Source: Vespa crabro
Taxonomy: Eukaryota; Arthropoda; Insecta; Hymenoptera; Vespidae
Reading direction: 5' to 3'
NCBI RefSeq assembly: GCF_910589235.1
Contig: NC_060965.1
Location: 6,465,505 to 6,529,504 of the forward strand
DNA: 64,000 nt
The translations under genes and the position numbers were made by a program. Each line of letters starts with the position of its first letter. The stretch's first letter is position 1. The notes under the pieces are model-generated. The model made no database searches, was not told where the DNA came from, and saw only the letters and a program-made list of their open reading frames with translations. Below are positions 39,641-51,662 of the stretch, one piece after another.

Positions 39641-41530
39641 GTGTGTGTTCGTATGTATGCGCGAGCGAGCGCTCGCGCTCTCGTTCGAGGAGAAGCTTCC
39701 TCCACCACCAAGAAGCAGCAATAGGTCGCACACTCATTAGCCCAGTCGCGCGCGATTTCCCCCACTCTCGTAGTGCCGGCGGCCGACCAGCTGATCGGCC
39801 ACGCGGCGTTGCCTCGTTGTTTCGACTTGCGCCGTGACTCGCCACGCGGTTTTCTGTGTATACGACGCTCGCTTGCTGTGCGCGCACGTTCGCGCCCTAT
39901 TCTCAGGAGAGAGAGAGGTTAGATATATGCTTCGTCGGGTCGGCACTGTGCAAGGACGAACGCTCCACACTCTTCTACTCTCTCTCTCTCTCTTTCTCTC
40001 TTCTCTCTCTCTCTTTTTCTTTCTGTTACACCGGTAAAACTGTCTTGTCTAAAACACACTTTAAACGTCGCAGCGGCAACATTTTATCATCCCATGGGAG
40101 AATTGACACACGTTCATTTATTATCTTTTGATATAATACATACTGTCTATAAATATTGTAAAACCTCGTCGTGCTAGGAAATTCTAATTGAACGGATTAA
40201 CGATAAACATTGTACGACGTGATAATAATTTTATCTTGCTAGATTCAAATCAATTATATATTTGTTTCTAAATAAAAAATAAATTTTAAACTATATTTTA
40301 CGATAAGGAAAAAAAAAACGCGTCCGAGTCGATACCCTTTTTAATATTTCGACAAAACAATCTTAAATTTGGTTTTCTTTTGAAATCGTGATTTCCGTTC
40401 TTGTCGAATCGTCGAGATTATTATTAACGATCACGTTCCGATGACACACTTTTCCTGTTATATGGCATATCTCTCGGTAGTCGAACCGTTACAATGCAAC
40501 TCGACGACGGCGCACGATACTTGGCTCTCAGCCTGAAGCTAACTATAAAAGAAAGAAGTTGTTTCGACCGGCAAGATGGGGAACACTGCTGGCAACCTTG
40601 GGACGCTGATTGATCGTATATACGTAGAGGATCTTCCCCTCTTACGACGGATGCGCCACACACTATTCGTGTTTAATTTAACTTAAAATCATCTTAAAGC
40701 CGTCCCAAATAACTAACCATGAGTCATCATACCTATATTTGAAGCGTCATATACCTGAGCCGGCCATTGCTTTTCGACGAGACATAATGAAAGAAACTTT
40801 TAACTGTTAGATTCCTCCTCTTAATAAACCAACAAGTATAATATACCACAGAATAATACACGCAAGGAAGAACACAGATAATACGCTTATAAAAATAACG
40901 CTTTCTAATCGTTCACGTTTGATAACTCACATTCCTTTCTCGACTATTATTATCAATGGAAAATTTCGAAAGAGTTACACATCTCTTGTACACAATTTCT
41001 TATATTTAAATTTCGCGCCAGTTCTTTTTATTTTAGCGGCTTAATAAAGAGAAAAGTATCATTACCGATTGAAAAACCTTTATCCGATAAAAATGTGTAC
41101 GTCCGTCGAGAGAAGAATAATAATAATCCGTAAAAAAAAGCGCACAATGTGATTCCGTTTATTTTTTTTTTTTGTTTCTCTTCCTTCCCCTATCCCCTTT
41201 CTTATGAGATTGAAACGAATTGAAAATAAGGCAAACTAAGCACGATCGCACGATGAAAATGCCTTATTGTGAAAGTTACGACATAACCGCACGTACTAGT
41301 TCGCAGGTCAACAGCACGTGATACTACGATGTCTCACCCCTTCCCCTCCCCCTCCTCTCTCTTTCTCTCTCTCTTCGTCTTTCTCTTGTCGACCGTGTTT
41401 CATCTCACACTACACAACACGGTAATAGAGGAGACAGGAGATATACATGCGTATAAGCTTGCTTTGCTGTCGTTCGTTGCACTATTTCTGTGTATGTGTA
41501 CGTGTGTATATATGCTGTGTGTGACTGACG
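39641..41530. other. Mixed non-coding stretch with CpG-rich and AT-rich patches
   Basis: 39.64-39.97 kb continues the CpG-rich island. CT runs follow at 39.97-40.02 kb. The rest is AT-rich apart from a CpG-containing patch at 40.42-40.66 kb, which holds a small open frame starting at 40576. A CT-rich segment lies at 41.33-41.39 kb. No gene is supported. Confidence 0.5.
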
Positions 41531-41533
41531 CGG

Positions 41534-41591
41534 CGAACGAACGAACGAACGAACGAACGAACGAACGAACAAACGAAAGAACGAACGAACG
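41534..41591 (+). repeat. (CGAA)n tetranucleotide repeat
   Basis: About 14 units of GAAC/CGAA, with one or two substitutions towards the end. The same motif family recurs at 45390-45473 and, as its complement, near 56.28-56.33 kb. Confidence 0.9.
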
Positions 41592-43850
41592 AGTAAGCAA
41601 GCGCGCCTACGAGATTAGACTTTCTATGGTTAAACGGAATACATCGTTGGGCGTTGTTAATTGTCCAGAGTGAGATAGAGTCAGACTCCTAACATCGTTG
41701 CCTCGGCCGTAAATAACGTCGGCAGGTGGAGCTTCTGAATATCCACCGACATTTGGCAGCTTAGGAATCGTAGCGTCCGGCGGCGCCACGTTAGATTTTC
41801 GTGTATGTGTTTGCACGTACATGCACACAATATATATATATATACATACACACACGTCATGTATATATGTCCAATATATATATGTTAAGCATAAAACAAA
41901 TATTGAAGATCATGGAATAATTGGAAAAAGATCGACATTATAATTGCAATCAATTAATATTTCTTTAATCACTTTTTTCTTAACTAAGTATTATTTATAG
42001 AAATCTTAAAAATAAGCTTATATTAAGTTAAAATTAAGATTTTTATAAACATTTATAGAAATTTTAAAAATATCGTCATACACATATGATCTATTACAGA
42101 TGATAGATATTGTTTTTTAATCAAACTTATTATCTAAAAAAAAATTTCTTCTGTACTTAAACCTTATTAACCTCAAAATTATCTTCTTTGAAATCTCGAT
42201 AACATGAAAAAAAAGGCAAAGGAAAAAAGATATTTTTTTAGGCTTACATACAATTATCACGTTGATCAGATTAGATGAGAGATGAAAGATGATCGTAATA
42301 CATTGAAAAATAAAATAATAAAATAAAAAAATATATATTCACAAAAATCGACGAATAGATTTTAGAAAATGAAAGTGGTAAACGAAAAATAATGTTTGCG
42401 CGTTCAAGATAGTTGTATACTGTCCTAAAAGAATCTAAGAGTTAGAATCGCCAGGTATATATACGATTCCCTTGAGGTCATTTTTGGATGCGGTGTAATA
42501 ACACACCAGAGAGTTCAGGGTGGGTGGGGCACACAGGCAAGCTGACATCAACCAAACACTTAACGTAGGTAGATCAGTAACGATCGGAAGCCCTAGTTCC
42601 TCTACGTGGCACTAGATGGTCGCTGGAACCGACCAGTTTCTGCAGAGCAGAGAGAGGGGGGGGAGAGAAAAGAAAAAGAGAAAAAAGGAACTCGACAAAA
42701 GTCGTATGCGCGCAATGCAACTCTTGAAAAACTTCATAACGAAATTTTCTTTGGTCGATTATGATTCATTATCAACGATATTGAACAACTTGACGATCAT
42801 GACATATCTATGCCTTTTTTTTTCTTTATAAATTGGTTACGAAATAAAACGTTAGAAGTGTTTAAATGAACACTATACATACGATGATCATTAATTCTCT
42901 TGAGATTAAAAAGATTTTCTTTAACAAGGAGGACACATATTAGGAATTAAATTTCTTTTCTATATGAAGTAAATAAGATATGCAACGTGTATAGCACGTA
43001 GTATCATGAAAAATAATCATGCAAGTGATAGATAATTGAAGTTTTATAGCAATGCATATGACCTACCGAATTTAATTATCCATTGACCTTTCTTTTTCTT
43101 TACTTTTCATTTTTACAATCAACGTGAGGACATATCATAATTAATTTTAATAAAGCACTCATTGAAGAAATTAATATACAATTATATTCCAACTGTCCAT
43201 TTTAAATTAGCAATATATCAACGATTGGACTTTATCGAGAAATGCGTTTTTAATTTATTCGGTATATATATTTTTTTTAATTAAATTTTACGACGACATT
43301 TATTATTTAACAAATAAAATTATATATTTTAATAGGTCGGTGATATGTTCAATATGTTCGAATATTTAAAAATAGTTAATAATAAATAGCAAAAGAAGAA
43401 AAGAAAAGAGAAGATGATAAGTATCGACTTTAGAAAGTTCTCGTTAAAATTTCAAATCACGGTCAACGTACTCTCTTTTCTCCAAAGGCCCCCTAGAGCA
43501 ATAGTATAAGAACGATGGAGGAAGATTCGAGGCTTTCTCATGAACGATAGAGAATAATAAATCAATCCTAACGTTTCTAGAGTTAGCGCGACTATGAAAG
43601 GATCCTAACGAAAAGCTAAGGGATTAAAGATCTCGTGGCTTCCCGTTAAACTTTCTCTTGTCAAATAGCCAGTCGGTAAAAAGACGTTCGTTCGATCGCA
43701 CGGTAAAATCTGTGCCCTTTCGTGTGACACACAAGGGGTCCTTGCAGGTAGGTAAGTAAGTACCAGAGGGAAGAAGAAGAAGAAGAAGAAGTTAACCTTT
43801 TCACCGTCTTTCATGATGGGCTCTTGTGATCGTTCTAATAAAGAAGAGAA
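41592..43850. other. Mostly AT-rich non-coding stretch
   Basis: A CpG-containing single-copy patch at 41.61-41.80 kb has an 82-codon minus-strand frame that I could not identify. 41.87-42.40 and 42.84-43.40 kb are AT-rich. 42.41-42.66 kb is moderately GC-rich and ends in a short G run. No gene is supported. Confidence 0.5.
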
Positions 43851-43855
43851 GTAGA

Positions 43856-43896
43856 GAGATATAGATAGATAGATAAATAGATAGATAGATAGATAG

Positions 43897-43960
<64 letters not shown>
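43856..43960 (+). repeat. (GATA)n followed by (AG)n
   Basis: About ten GATA/GATA-like units (43856-43897) run directly into about 50 bp of AG repeat (43903-43952) and impure GA. Confidence 0.95.
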
Positions 43961-44502
43961 AGAGAGAGAAATATACAAAAAAGATATAGAGATGAGTCAT
44001 CAAGAAGAGAAGCAATGAAGAGTCACACGCTTGGATGCGTAGGTGAAATATAATGGAGAGAAGAGAGTATAAGGGCAAAACAAGAAAGATAAAGAGAGAG
44101 AGAGCACTACAAGTGTTTCCCCTGCTTGCTGAGGCGTCGATATATCAGCAGTCGGCGAAAGAAGCTCAATGTGGCGGTAAAAGCGGACGGTAATGCAGAT
44201 TGTGACCCGTGCACTAGGTGTCTCCTGTTACCGCGTTGCATTGTGTGTGCAGAGGCGTGCATCTCGATGATCCTCTTTCCTTCTACCCCTCACCTAACCC
44301 CAGAGAGAGAGAGAGAAGAGAGTAATCCGCCATATCTCTTCCTCTAAGCCCTTTTCTCGGCTAAGGTAGACTCTAGCGATTTTGTTGTTGCCTCGATCAA
44401 ATCATTTTTTTAAATGATATAAAGCTAGGGGTCCACGAGATTTTTGATAAGAAATTAAATAAAGAGGTATACTACTCGATGTGTTCGATTAAACAAACTA
44501 AG
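43961..44502. other. Non-coding stretch upstream of the small-gene candidate
   Basis: It starts with GA-rich sequence and contains a moderately GC-rich part at 44.11-44.36 kb. A short Cys-rich frame there (about 44.19-44.29 kb) has no recognisable family and is probably chance. Confidence 0.4.
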
Positions 44503-44831
44503 ATGGAAAAAGTAATATATCAGCTTTCTGGAAATGATCCAGCTAAATCAATCAGAAAGGTAAAAATATGCCCTTATTTTTTTTTTTCTTTCTCTCTTGT
44601 AAGAAAAAGGTTCAAACCACTAAAATGGCTCCAGGAAAACATTTCGCACGCGATACCGTCCCTACGTATTTAGTTCCCAAGGTTGGTAAGTATGTATAAA
44701 CCTTCCATACAATGCGCGTGGTACCTACTTACTATCGAAAGGATCAATACAGGGGACATGCACCGGCCTGCTTGCTTGCTTGCTTGCTCGCTTGCTTGGC
44801 TCAGTTTGCTTACTTGCTTGGCTCGCTTGCC

Positions 44832-44862
<31 letters not shown>

Positions 44863-45884
44863 GTTCATGAATCTCCCTCGCCAAGACTGTAGGTCACGCA
44901 GCGACGCAGAATCGGCTTTCCGCAGCGAGAGACACGTTTTGCGCCACTCGCGAAACGCGATACCGTCTCCTTCACCGAACGATTTCACTCCCGTTTGTCT
45001 CCCCATTTCAAACGTCCCTGAGAATTCGAGGCGTTCGAGAAAGAAATAAACAAAAAATAAAAGAAACAAAATATATCTAGCCAATTCTGTTATCATTGAC
45101 TTATTATAGCTCAAAATGATTCATCGGATCATTCAAATATAGAAATATCATGCATAAATATGTCACATGTATTGGTATAGATATCATACAAAATTTCTAT
45201 TGGATTGAAACGAAAAAGAACATTTTCATTGGCGTATGTTGATTGGTGGTGCGCAACGGGAAACGAAAAGAGATCACCCTATGGGTGTACACCGACGGTG
45301 CATCTCGCGGTACGGTATCCTTCACCCTCTCCGACCAGTTACATCCTGTAATCGGAAGACCTCGGTGTCGTTCGTGCGTTCTCGCATACGGAACGAACGA
45401 ACGAACGAACGAATGAACGGATGGACGGACGGTCGAACGAACGAACGAACGAACGAACGAACGAACGAACGAATGGAGAGGAAGAAAGCTTCTGCTCTCC
45501 GAGTTCATAGTTTCTTCCAAAACATATCGTATGCGAGGGTTAGTCGTGTGTTTCCGTAGTCATACGGACGCGTTCAATGTTTACGATAGATCCAAACCGA
45601 TCACAAGACGAAACTTTTTAGACGTTAAGGGTGGATGGAATCAATCGTAAGAAATAGTACTAACAATATTAATATCGGAACTATGTTCAAATTATACTTT
45701 ACCCAAGTTAATATCTCTTTCTTTCTCTCTCCCCCTCTCCCTCTCTCTCTCTCTATCTCTCTGTTTCAGTCTTTAATCATGGGTATTAGAAATGGCAGGA
45801 ACTTTGAAATATCCGATAGGTTTGGGGTTTAATTCCAAATATGAAGATTCTGAAACTAAGGAAACGATTCCTGATTCGTATTAA
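44503..45884 (+). CDS. Candidate small spliced gene, unknown product (about 77 aa)
   Basis: I do not recognise this protein. Exon A, 44503-44559, encodes MEKVIYQLSGNDPAKSIRK and ends AAG|GTAAAA. Exon B, 44604-44685, follows a pyrimidine tract and TTGTAAG. It contains MAPGKHFARDTVPTYLVPKV and ends GTTG|GTAAGT, a strong donor. Exon C, 45790-45884, follows ATTAG and reads MAGTLKYPIGLGFNSKYED and on to a stop. Phases 0 and 1 match and the composition resembles the real exons to the left. Against it: the first intron would be only 44 bp, shorter than the others in this window. Exon B has its own well-placed ATG (ACTAAAATGG), so translation could begin there. The acceptor of exon C is weaker than a nearby TTTCAG at about 45769, which leads to a different frame. 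An in-frame ATG lies upstream at 44479. It could also be a non-coding transcript or chance. Confidence 0.25.
44767..44860 (+). repeat. (GCTT)n tetranucleotide repeat, imperfect
   Basis: About 20 units of TGCT/GCTT with several GGCT and CGCT variants. It lies inside the second intron of the small-gene candidate. Confidence 0.9.
45390..45473 (+). repeat. (GAAC)n repeat with a GGAC-rich centre
   Basis: Two GAAC blocks flank a short ATGGACGGACGG segment. It is the same motif family as the repeat at 41534-41591. Confidence 0.9.
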
Positions 45885-46680
45885 ACTTTTTCGTTCGAAT
45901 AACAGTGATGATTTCTCTTTGTATCATTTGGTATACGTTACCACGAGCAAATCCGTAATCATTTTGAGAGATGCCTGGAAGAGAATGAAGAAGAATCCTT
46001 TTCCCGCAAACTCCAGTAATATATACTCAATCGAATAAACACAGAGAGCACGAGATATACCGGCTAACACAACAACTTGCGTGCCAGCAATAATGAATTT
46101 CGCTGGCCTTGCGAGCCGAAGGGGAGAGAATATCCCTTCTCCGCGCCCTCCCACCCCCTCCTTCGTGACTCGAGACCCTTGGCCAATCACGCCCATGGGT
46201 AAAGGAGAGGAGAAGCTCGAGGCACATCTCGCGCGTGGCGCCTCGTGCGTTTCGGTCCGACGACGACCGAAACGCCACGATTAGCCCGAATTCGTATGAT
46301 TACATCGTGCGGAAGAATGGTAGAAAGAGAAAAAGAATAAGAGACAAAAGAGAGAAGCGAAGAACCGGAATTCGTGTTCTCGTACGACTCGAGTAAAACT
46401 CGACCGAGACTTATTCGCTATCATCGGAACGATCAGTACTGTTTATCGGACGTTACCAATAATACGAAACCTATCAATATCCTTATATAAAGTCCAATCA
46501 AATTTTAAGAAGAATTTAAGTTATGATTGTTCATTTATTAGAATAAGAACTTAATTCGATGATACATTTATACATTTATCATTTATCGGCATTAGTTAAA
46601 AACAATTTGCAATAAGATATATTTTTCTAGTTGTTAAATAAAAATCGTTTTTAATATCGATGTGTGAATAAGAATCAAGG
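45885..46680. other. Non-coding stretch with a CpG-rich patch and CCAAT box
   Basis: 46.07-46.28 kb is GC-rich and carries a GGCCAATCACG element near 46170-46180 and C-rich CACCCCC motifs, which is promoter-like. The rest is AT-rich. No gene is supported. Confidence 0.4.
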
Positions 46681-47170
46681 AAAAATAACGGATAATAATA
46701 GTCGTAATACGTAATAGAGCGTGGAAGGATCGAAGAGAAGGACAAACGGAGGTTCGACGCTCGGAGCGTCGTGACAGCGATCCGCTCTAGTCGACTGCCG
46801 TCCATTGAAAGAGCAGACGAGAGAGAGACAGCGGATGGTAGCACGCGCGACGAGGGTGGTAATGGTGGGGATACGGCCGGCAGGTTCGGCTCCTCCCGAA
46901 GCGAGACGACGCGACACGATCGTCGTCGTTGCTCGACTGGACGCCCGCCGCGGTGTGTGTATATAAATAGACGGTACGTCGACCGACCGTCTGCTGCTCT
47001 CCTCTCACCGGTGTTACGCTACTGCATGCGGAGCAAGTACTCGCGTGCTACGAGCCAGAGAGGGTGCTTTTTCTATCGATCTCTCTCGCACAGTGCGCGA
47101 CTTGTGTTTCTGCCTTATCGACACCTTTCGAGCTTGAGAAGAACCGACGAAAGACGACACAATGAATGAA
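46681..47170 (+). promoter_or_regulatory. Candidate TATA-box promoter in a CpG-rich island
   Basis: TATAAATA is at 46962-46969 within CpG-rich sequence, so it is not simply part of an AT-rich background. About 30 bp downstream a pyrimidine-rich stretch (near 46.99 kb) could hold the start site. Upstream, CGACGCTC-G-GAGCGTCG (46755-46771) is a perfect 8-bp-arm palindrome. The transcript that would follow has no long open frame; its first ATGs (near 47162) are followed by stops within a few codons. This suggests a leader exon or a non-coding RNA. Confidence 0.35.
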
Positions 47171-47716
47171 TGACGATCGATTTTCAGATCGGATAATATT
47201 CGATACAACTTTTTATGTGTATGCATATACATATATGTATATACATATTAAATATAAATAAATATATATACAAACACATAATGAGATCTAGATAAAAAAG
47301 TCATTCTCTCTCTTAAATATATTCATAATTCTTAGTTTCTTAATCAAGATAAATTTCATTCTTATTTAAATTAAATATCAAGAAGAATTAAAATCACTTA
47401 AAAAATCATTTAAAAGCACATTTCAAGATGATACGATTTCCTAACGGCGATGACATTTCTATGTTACTTCTACACTCGTTAGGAAAAAGGTCTAGTTGTT
47501 GGTAGTAGTGGTGGTGATGGTGGGACTTTAACGACGAGGCGGTTCAATGGGGGGATTGGGGTTGGCTGTCGTGAAGAAGCAGAAAACCTGGCTCGTCGCC
47601 TAGGTGGATATTTCATAAAAGCTGGAGGGAAAAACGTTCTCTTTAAAGGAGAAAGGATAACGACGAGTGCAAGCAATTTTCTATTGGGAAGAAGGGAGGA
47701 TTCGAAAAATACATAC

Positions 47717-47758
<42 letters not shown>

Positions 47759-48225
47759 TGCACATATATAAATCGCAAATTCGAGCTATCGGGAAAAGCT
47801 TTTGCGAAAACTTAAAGTAACAGAAATTACAGCTACATCGTAACTGAGTTCGAAATTTTACTCTGATTTTTTATATACGTTAATTACACACGCACGCACG
47901 CACGCACAAGCGCAAGCAAACATATGTAGATTTCAGCATATTTTCAAAAGCTTCTTTAAATGAGTCTCGATCAGAAAAATACAATATCGGTCATTTATGA
48001 GTGTATCACAGTTAAAATGACGAAAAGGATACGTTCGCGAAGTATCTCTTAAGGCAAATATGATCGGAGAGCAACGATTTGTAGTCGAGCCCGTTTGTCC
48101 ATCCTATATAAACTAGAACATAAATTTGCTAATTCTTCGTTGGAACGATGCACACGCCCTTTTCAGAGAACGCTGTCAGAGAAGTTTGCCAGAAGCTTCC
48201 GGTTACGTTTCCCGATCGATGCGCG
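47171..48225. other. AT-rich non-coding stretch with GA repeat
   Basis: No gene is seen. An AG run lies at about 47725-47755 and a CACG/ACGC tetranucleotide run at about 47889-47908. Confidence 0.5.
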
Positions 48226-48226
48226 G

Positions 48227-48227
<1 letters not shown>

Positions 48228-48266
<39 letters not shown>

Positions 48267-48285
48267 CTTTCTCTCTCTTTCTCTG
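48228..48285 (+). repeat. Interrupted (CT)n microsatellite
   Basis: CT dinucleotides with regular TTT interruptions. Confidence 0.9.
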
Positions 48286-48438
48286 CGGCAAACCGTCGCT
48301 CGTTGAAGTTTCGTCGTGGACCAACAAGCCTTGCGGTGCAAAGAGCTGCATATTGTTCCTTCGTTCTCTTTAATCCATCCGATTGGTTCGATTAATCGTT
48401 TGGATGTTGATATATATGTATACCATATACATATATAT

Positions 48439-48471
<33 letters not shown>
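48439..48471 (+). repeat. (AT)n microsatellite
   Basis: AT run flanked on both sides by the palindrome-like segment GTATACCATATACA. The paired flanks could fold the region into a cruciform. Confidence 0.85.
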
Positions 48472-48478
<7 letters not shown>

Positions 48479-49144
48479 ACCATATACACTTAAACGATAA
48501 ACAAATCAAAATGATAGTCTGTTTTTTCTTTATTGATTGATCAAATGAATCAATAATCAAACTTCTCATTGAAATTTTAACTAATCTGCATTCTAAAGAC
48601 AAAGTAAATATCTTTTTCATTAGGATTTTTTTCTATCATAGAATTTTTGAATGACCAACTTGAGCAACTAAGAAAAAGAAATTGAAATCAGAAAAATGAC
48701 GACCTAAACGACATAATATAAACTTTTCCTTTCTCTCTCTTTCTCTCTTTCTCTATTTATCTATCTATCTATTTATTTATCTCTATTATTAATCTCTACC
48801 ATTAATTGTTACCTTAATCTTTGAACGTAGGATAAATCATGCGAAGATTGAAAGGAACGACGATTGGAGAAACATCCTCATAATAACACATTAACGTCTT
48901 GTTATATTTTATGTATTGACGCGAGAATGCTGTCAAAGGAGAAAGTACATTACGAGGCAACAAACATAAGTCCTACAATGTCAATTTATAGTCTAACAAT
49001 ATTATAGAAGTAAAGACATTTAATTAAGCATTATCGATTTATGATGCCAATAACTTCTTCTCCGGTATAATACGATATATTTTTGCTTCTTAGACTGGCT
49101 TATATCAATGTTTTTGATATTAATAATTTTAGTAAATGCCGATA

Positions 49145-49147
<3 letters not shown>

Positions 49148-49190
<43 letters not shown>
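49148..49190 (+). repeat. (TA)21 microsatellite
   Basis: Pure TA run of about 43 bp. Confidence 0.95.
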
Positions 49191-49192
<2 letters not shown>

Positions 49193-49397
49193 TCGTCATC
49201 GTCATTGCTGTTTCAATTAGAACAGTTTCATCGTAGATTATAGACAAAAGCAAGCAACCCGTTATTTTCCTTCAACTTGTAAAACCGGATCATCAACTAG
49301 TAAAGAGAAGAAGGACGCGTCACACACAAGTCGGCGCTGTAGGGCAACGAAGAAATTCGAGAGGTTGGTCCTTATCCCTTCTTTTCTTTCTTTAGTA

Positions 49398-49445
<48 letters not shown>
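49398..49445 (+). repeat. (CT)n microsatellite
   Basis: About 48 bp of CT dinucleotides at the start of a more GC-rich, purine/pyrimidine-biased interval (49.4-49.9 kb). Frames across that interval are low complexity. Confidence 0.95.
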
Positions 49446-49448
<3 letters not shown>

Positions 49449-50740
49449 TCCTTCCGCCATCTGGGATTCGGCTGTCTCAGAGGACCGTGAAAAAGACACT
49501 GAGGAATATATAAGGATGAAGAATCTCGTGCGAGAAGTTTTCATGGAATTCGAAGTGGATTTTTGCGGTTCGTGGAAGAATCCACGATGGCAAGGTCGAG
49601 GACAACGAAAGGTGGCGGCTGTGGTGTAGCAATGATGGTGGCGAGGGTGGAAGGGGAAAATGTGCGAGGTCGAGACCTGGGGAGCGAGAAAGAGAAAGAG
49701 AAAGAGAAAGAGAGAGAGAGAGAGCGAGAGAACGGAAAGAGAGGGGAAGGTACGGTGGAGGGGAAAGAAGAGAGATACCGAGGTCGATGGAGGCAAAGGG
49801 GGACAAGCAGGGGTGTTATTGCGTGGTAGTGTGGTTAAGCGTATTGATCCCAATCACTACGATATGTCCAGGCTCCGCCGCCTCGGGCACCTCTGGCCGG
49901 GTCATCGCTAGAAACGAGAGAATCCGTTAGAAACTATGATCAGCGTTGCGGAAGGTTCTCCGACAAGAGGAGACAACAATTTAATGTCACTCACACGATA
50001 AATACGTTGATCAATCCTATTAATATCTCTCCCTTTATCTTTCTCTCTCTTTCCTCTTCTATGTCTAAATCGAGAAACAGAGTCAATAAGTTTATTTGAG
50101 ACATTACCCTCCTTTCGCTCTTTTACAAGGAATAAGGAACAAAAAAGAAAAAAGAATAAAGAACACGCGATTCGAATTGAAGAGAAACCGGAAGACATAG
50201 AGGGCGTGCGGAACGCGTAAAATGGTGGAAGGTGGTTCCCTACGGCGAATTTCTCGAAGGAAATCTTCATTGTGGAAAATGAAAATGACGAACATACGAA
50301 AACGAAAATACGAAGATCTGTGAAAAATATCTCAAAATGAAAAACCGTTAGTTGTTAATGTAATAATCATACATATATATATATATATAATCGTTAAAAG
50401 ATTTGATCCTTCCATTTCCTACTTTTTCTTTGACACCCTTTTTTATTCCTCCTCTTCCTACTTCTCGTCCTCCTCCACCATCTTCTTCTTGTTCTTGTTT
50501 TTATCATTAAGGAGTACGCGCACGCGACGACGGAACGATTAATGAAGAGCATGGAGACGATGCGACACGCGATGAAAATAAGAAAAAAAAAAACAAGAAG
50601 AAAATAAAAAAAGTAGAAAAAGAAAAAGAGAAAGAAAATAAGAATCTGGCAACGCAGCATAAGAACGTTTGCTTACTAGTAAGACTCGCCGTACATGTCG
50701 CCATACGTACGTATTACTACTCTCTCCTCCTTCACTCTTC
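49446..50740. other. Non-coding stretch between microsatellites
   Basis: 49.50-49.92 kb is purine-rich with AG runs near 49.69-49.73 kb. 49.92-50.74 kb is mixed, AT-rich and A-rich. No gene is supported. Confidence 0.5.
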
Positions 50741-50747
50741 TACTCTT

Positions 50748-50847
50748 CCTCCTCCTCCTCCTCCTTCTCCTCCACCTCCTCATCATCCACCTCCTCCTCC
50801 TTCTCCTCCACCTCCTCATCATCCACCTCCTCCTCCTCCTCCTACTG
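50748..50847 (+). repeat. TCC-rich minisatellite, period about 36 bp
   Basis: The unit made of CTCCTCCTTCTCC, ACCTCCTCATCATCC and connecting bases occurs twice in full and once in part. The strand bias is extreme (almost all pyrimidine). On the minus strand it would read as Arg-rich, which I regard as an artefact. Confidence 0.8.
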
Positions 50848-51625
50848 GCTCTTCCTACTCTTTCTTCCATATCGCATCGTACGTAAATGCCTCGACGAGT
50901 TTGGTGCACTGCCGTTACGAGCGCTAATTGGACACCGTGAACGAGCGCGCGCGCTGTCGCTCGCGCACTCGCGCGAATTATCGACTCTCGGTGATCGGAC
51001 CAAAATCGATCGACAAACCGAATGACCAATGACAAGAACGCTTATGATATATGCTATGAACTCTAGCACGAATTTTTGTTAATTTTTTTTCTTTTTTTTT
51101 TTGTAAACATATGTTTAGAAATAATAATCATTGTTAGATAATAACTATTATTTTATAATCTAAATGAAACATTAAAATATTAGATCTTCTATACCATATA
51201 AAACATTGTTTTTTAAATTTTTTATCTCGATCGATATGATCGATTATAAATTTTCTGACATTATTTCGAATTCAACGATCAGTCAGTATTATTTGTTTTT
51301 CATTTCCTCTTCTTTTGTTTACAATCGATCAACAAATCAAATTTCCATCGTCGTACCGATATGAAATTTGTAAGAGAAACGATGAAAAATCATAGGAATA
51401 TTTTGTTCTACGATGGAAAGATTGAGTTTATTCGAGTAAAAACGGGAAGAAGAATATTCGCTATAAGTCGATTCGGTAAATTGAACTCAACTGTAAGGAA
51501 AGCAACATTGTGAAGTTCGAGGAGAGACAGTCTCGAAGACGAGAGTCGCTACGATCGATCCCACAACGTTCCTCGGATGGTCGACATTATTGGAGTTACG
51601 TAATGGTACTTGGGCGGCAACGCAT

Positions 51626-51662
<37 letters not shown>

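Noticed and set aside
44126..44347. Short Cys-rich frame considered as a secreted peptide or zinc-binding protein
   Set aside because: No signal peptide, no cysteine framework I recognise, and no splice support.
44364..44390. Sequence resembling the 3' part of miR-7 (GATTTTGTTGTT)
   Set aside because: The seed GGAAGAC is not present and the downstream sequence does not form the expected hairpin.
39558..45473. Regular tetranucleotide arrays considered as CRISPR-like or telomeric
   Set aside because: Units are 4 bp without spacers and do not match TTAGG. They are ordinary microsatellites in a eukaryotic genome.
48316..48540. Frames of Ile/Tyr/His repeats around the AT run
   Set aside because: They arise from ATAT and CATA microsatellite sequence.
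49824..49842. TGGTAGTGTGGTTA, similar to miR-34
   Set aside because: The seed differs at a key position and pairing with the following CACTAC is short and bulged.
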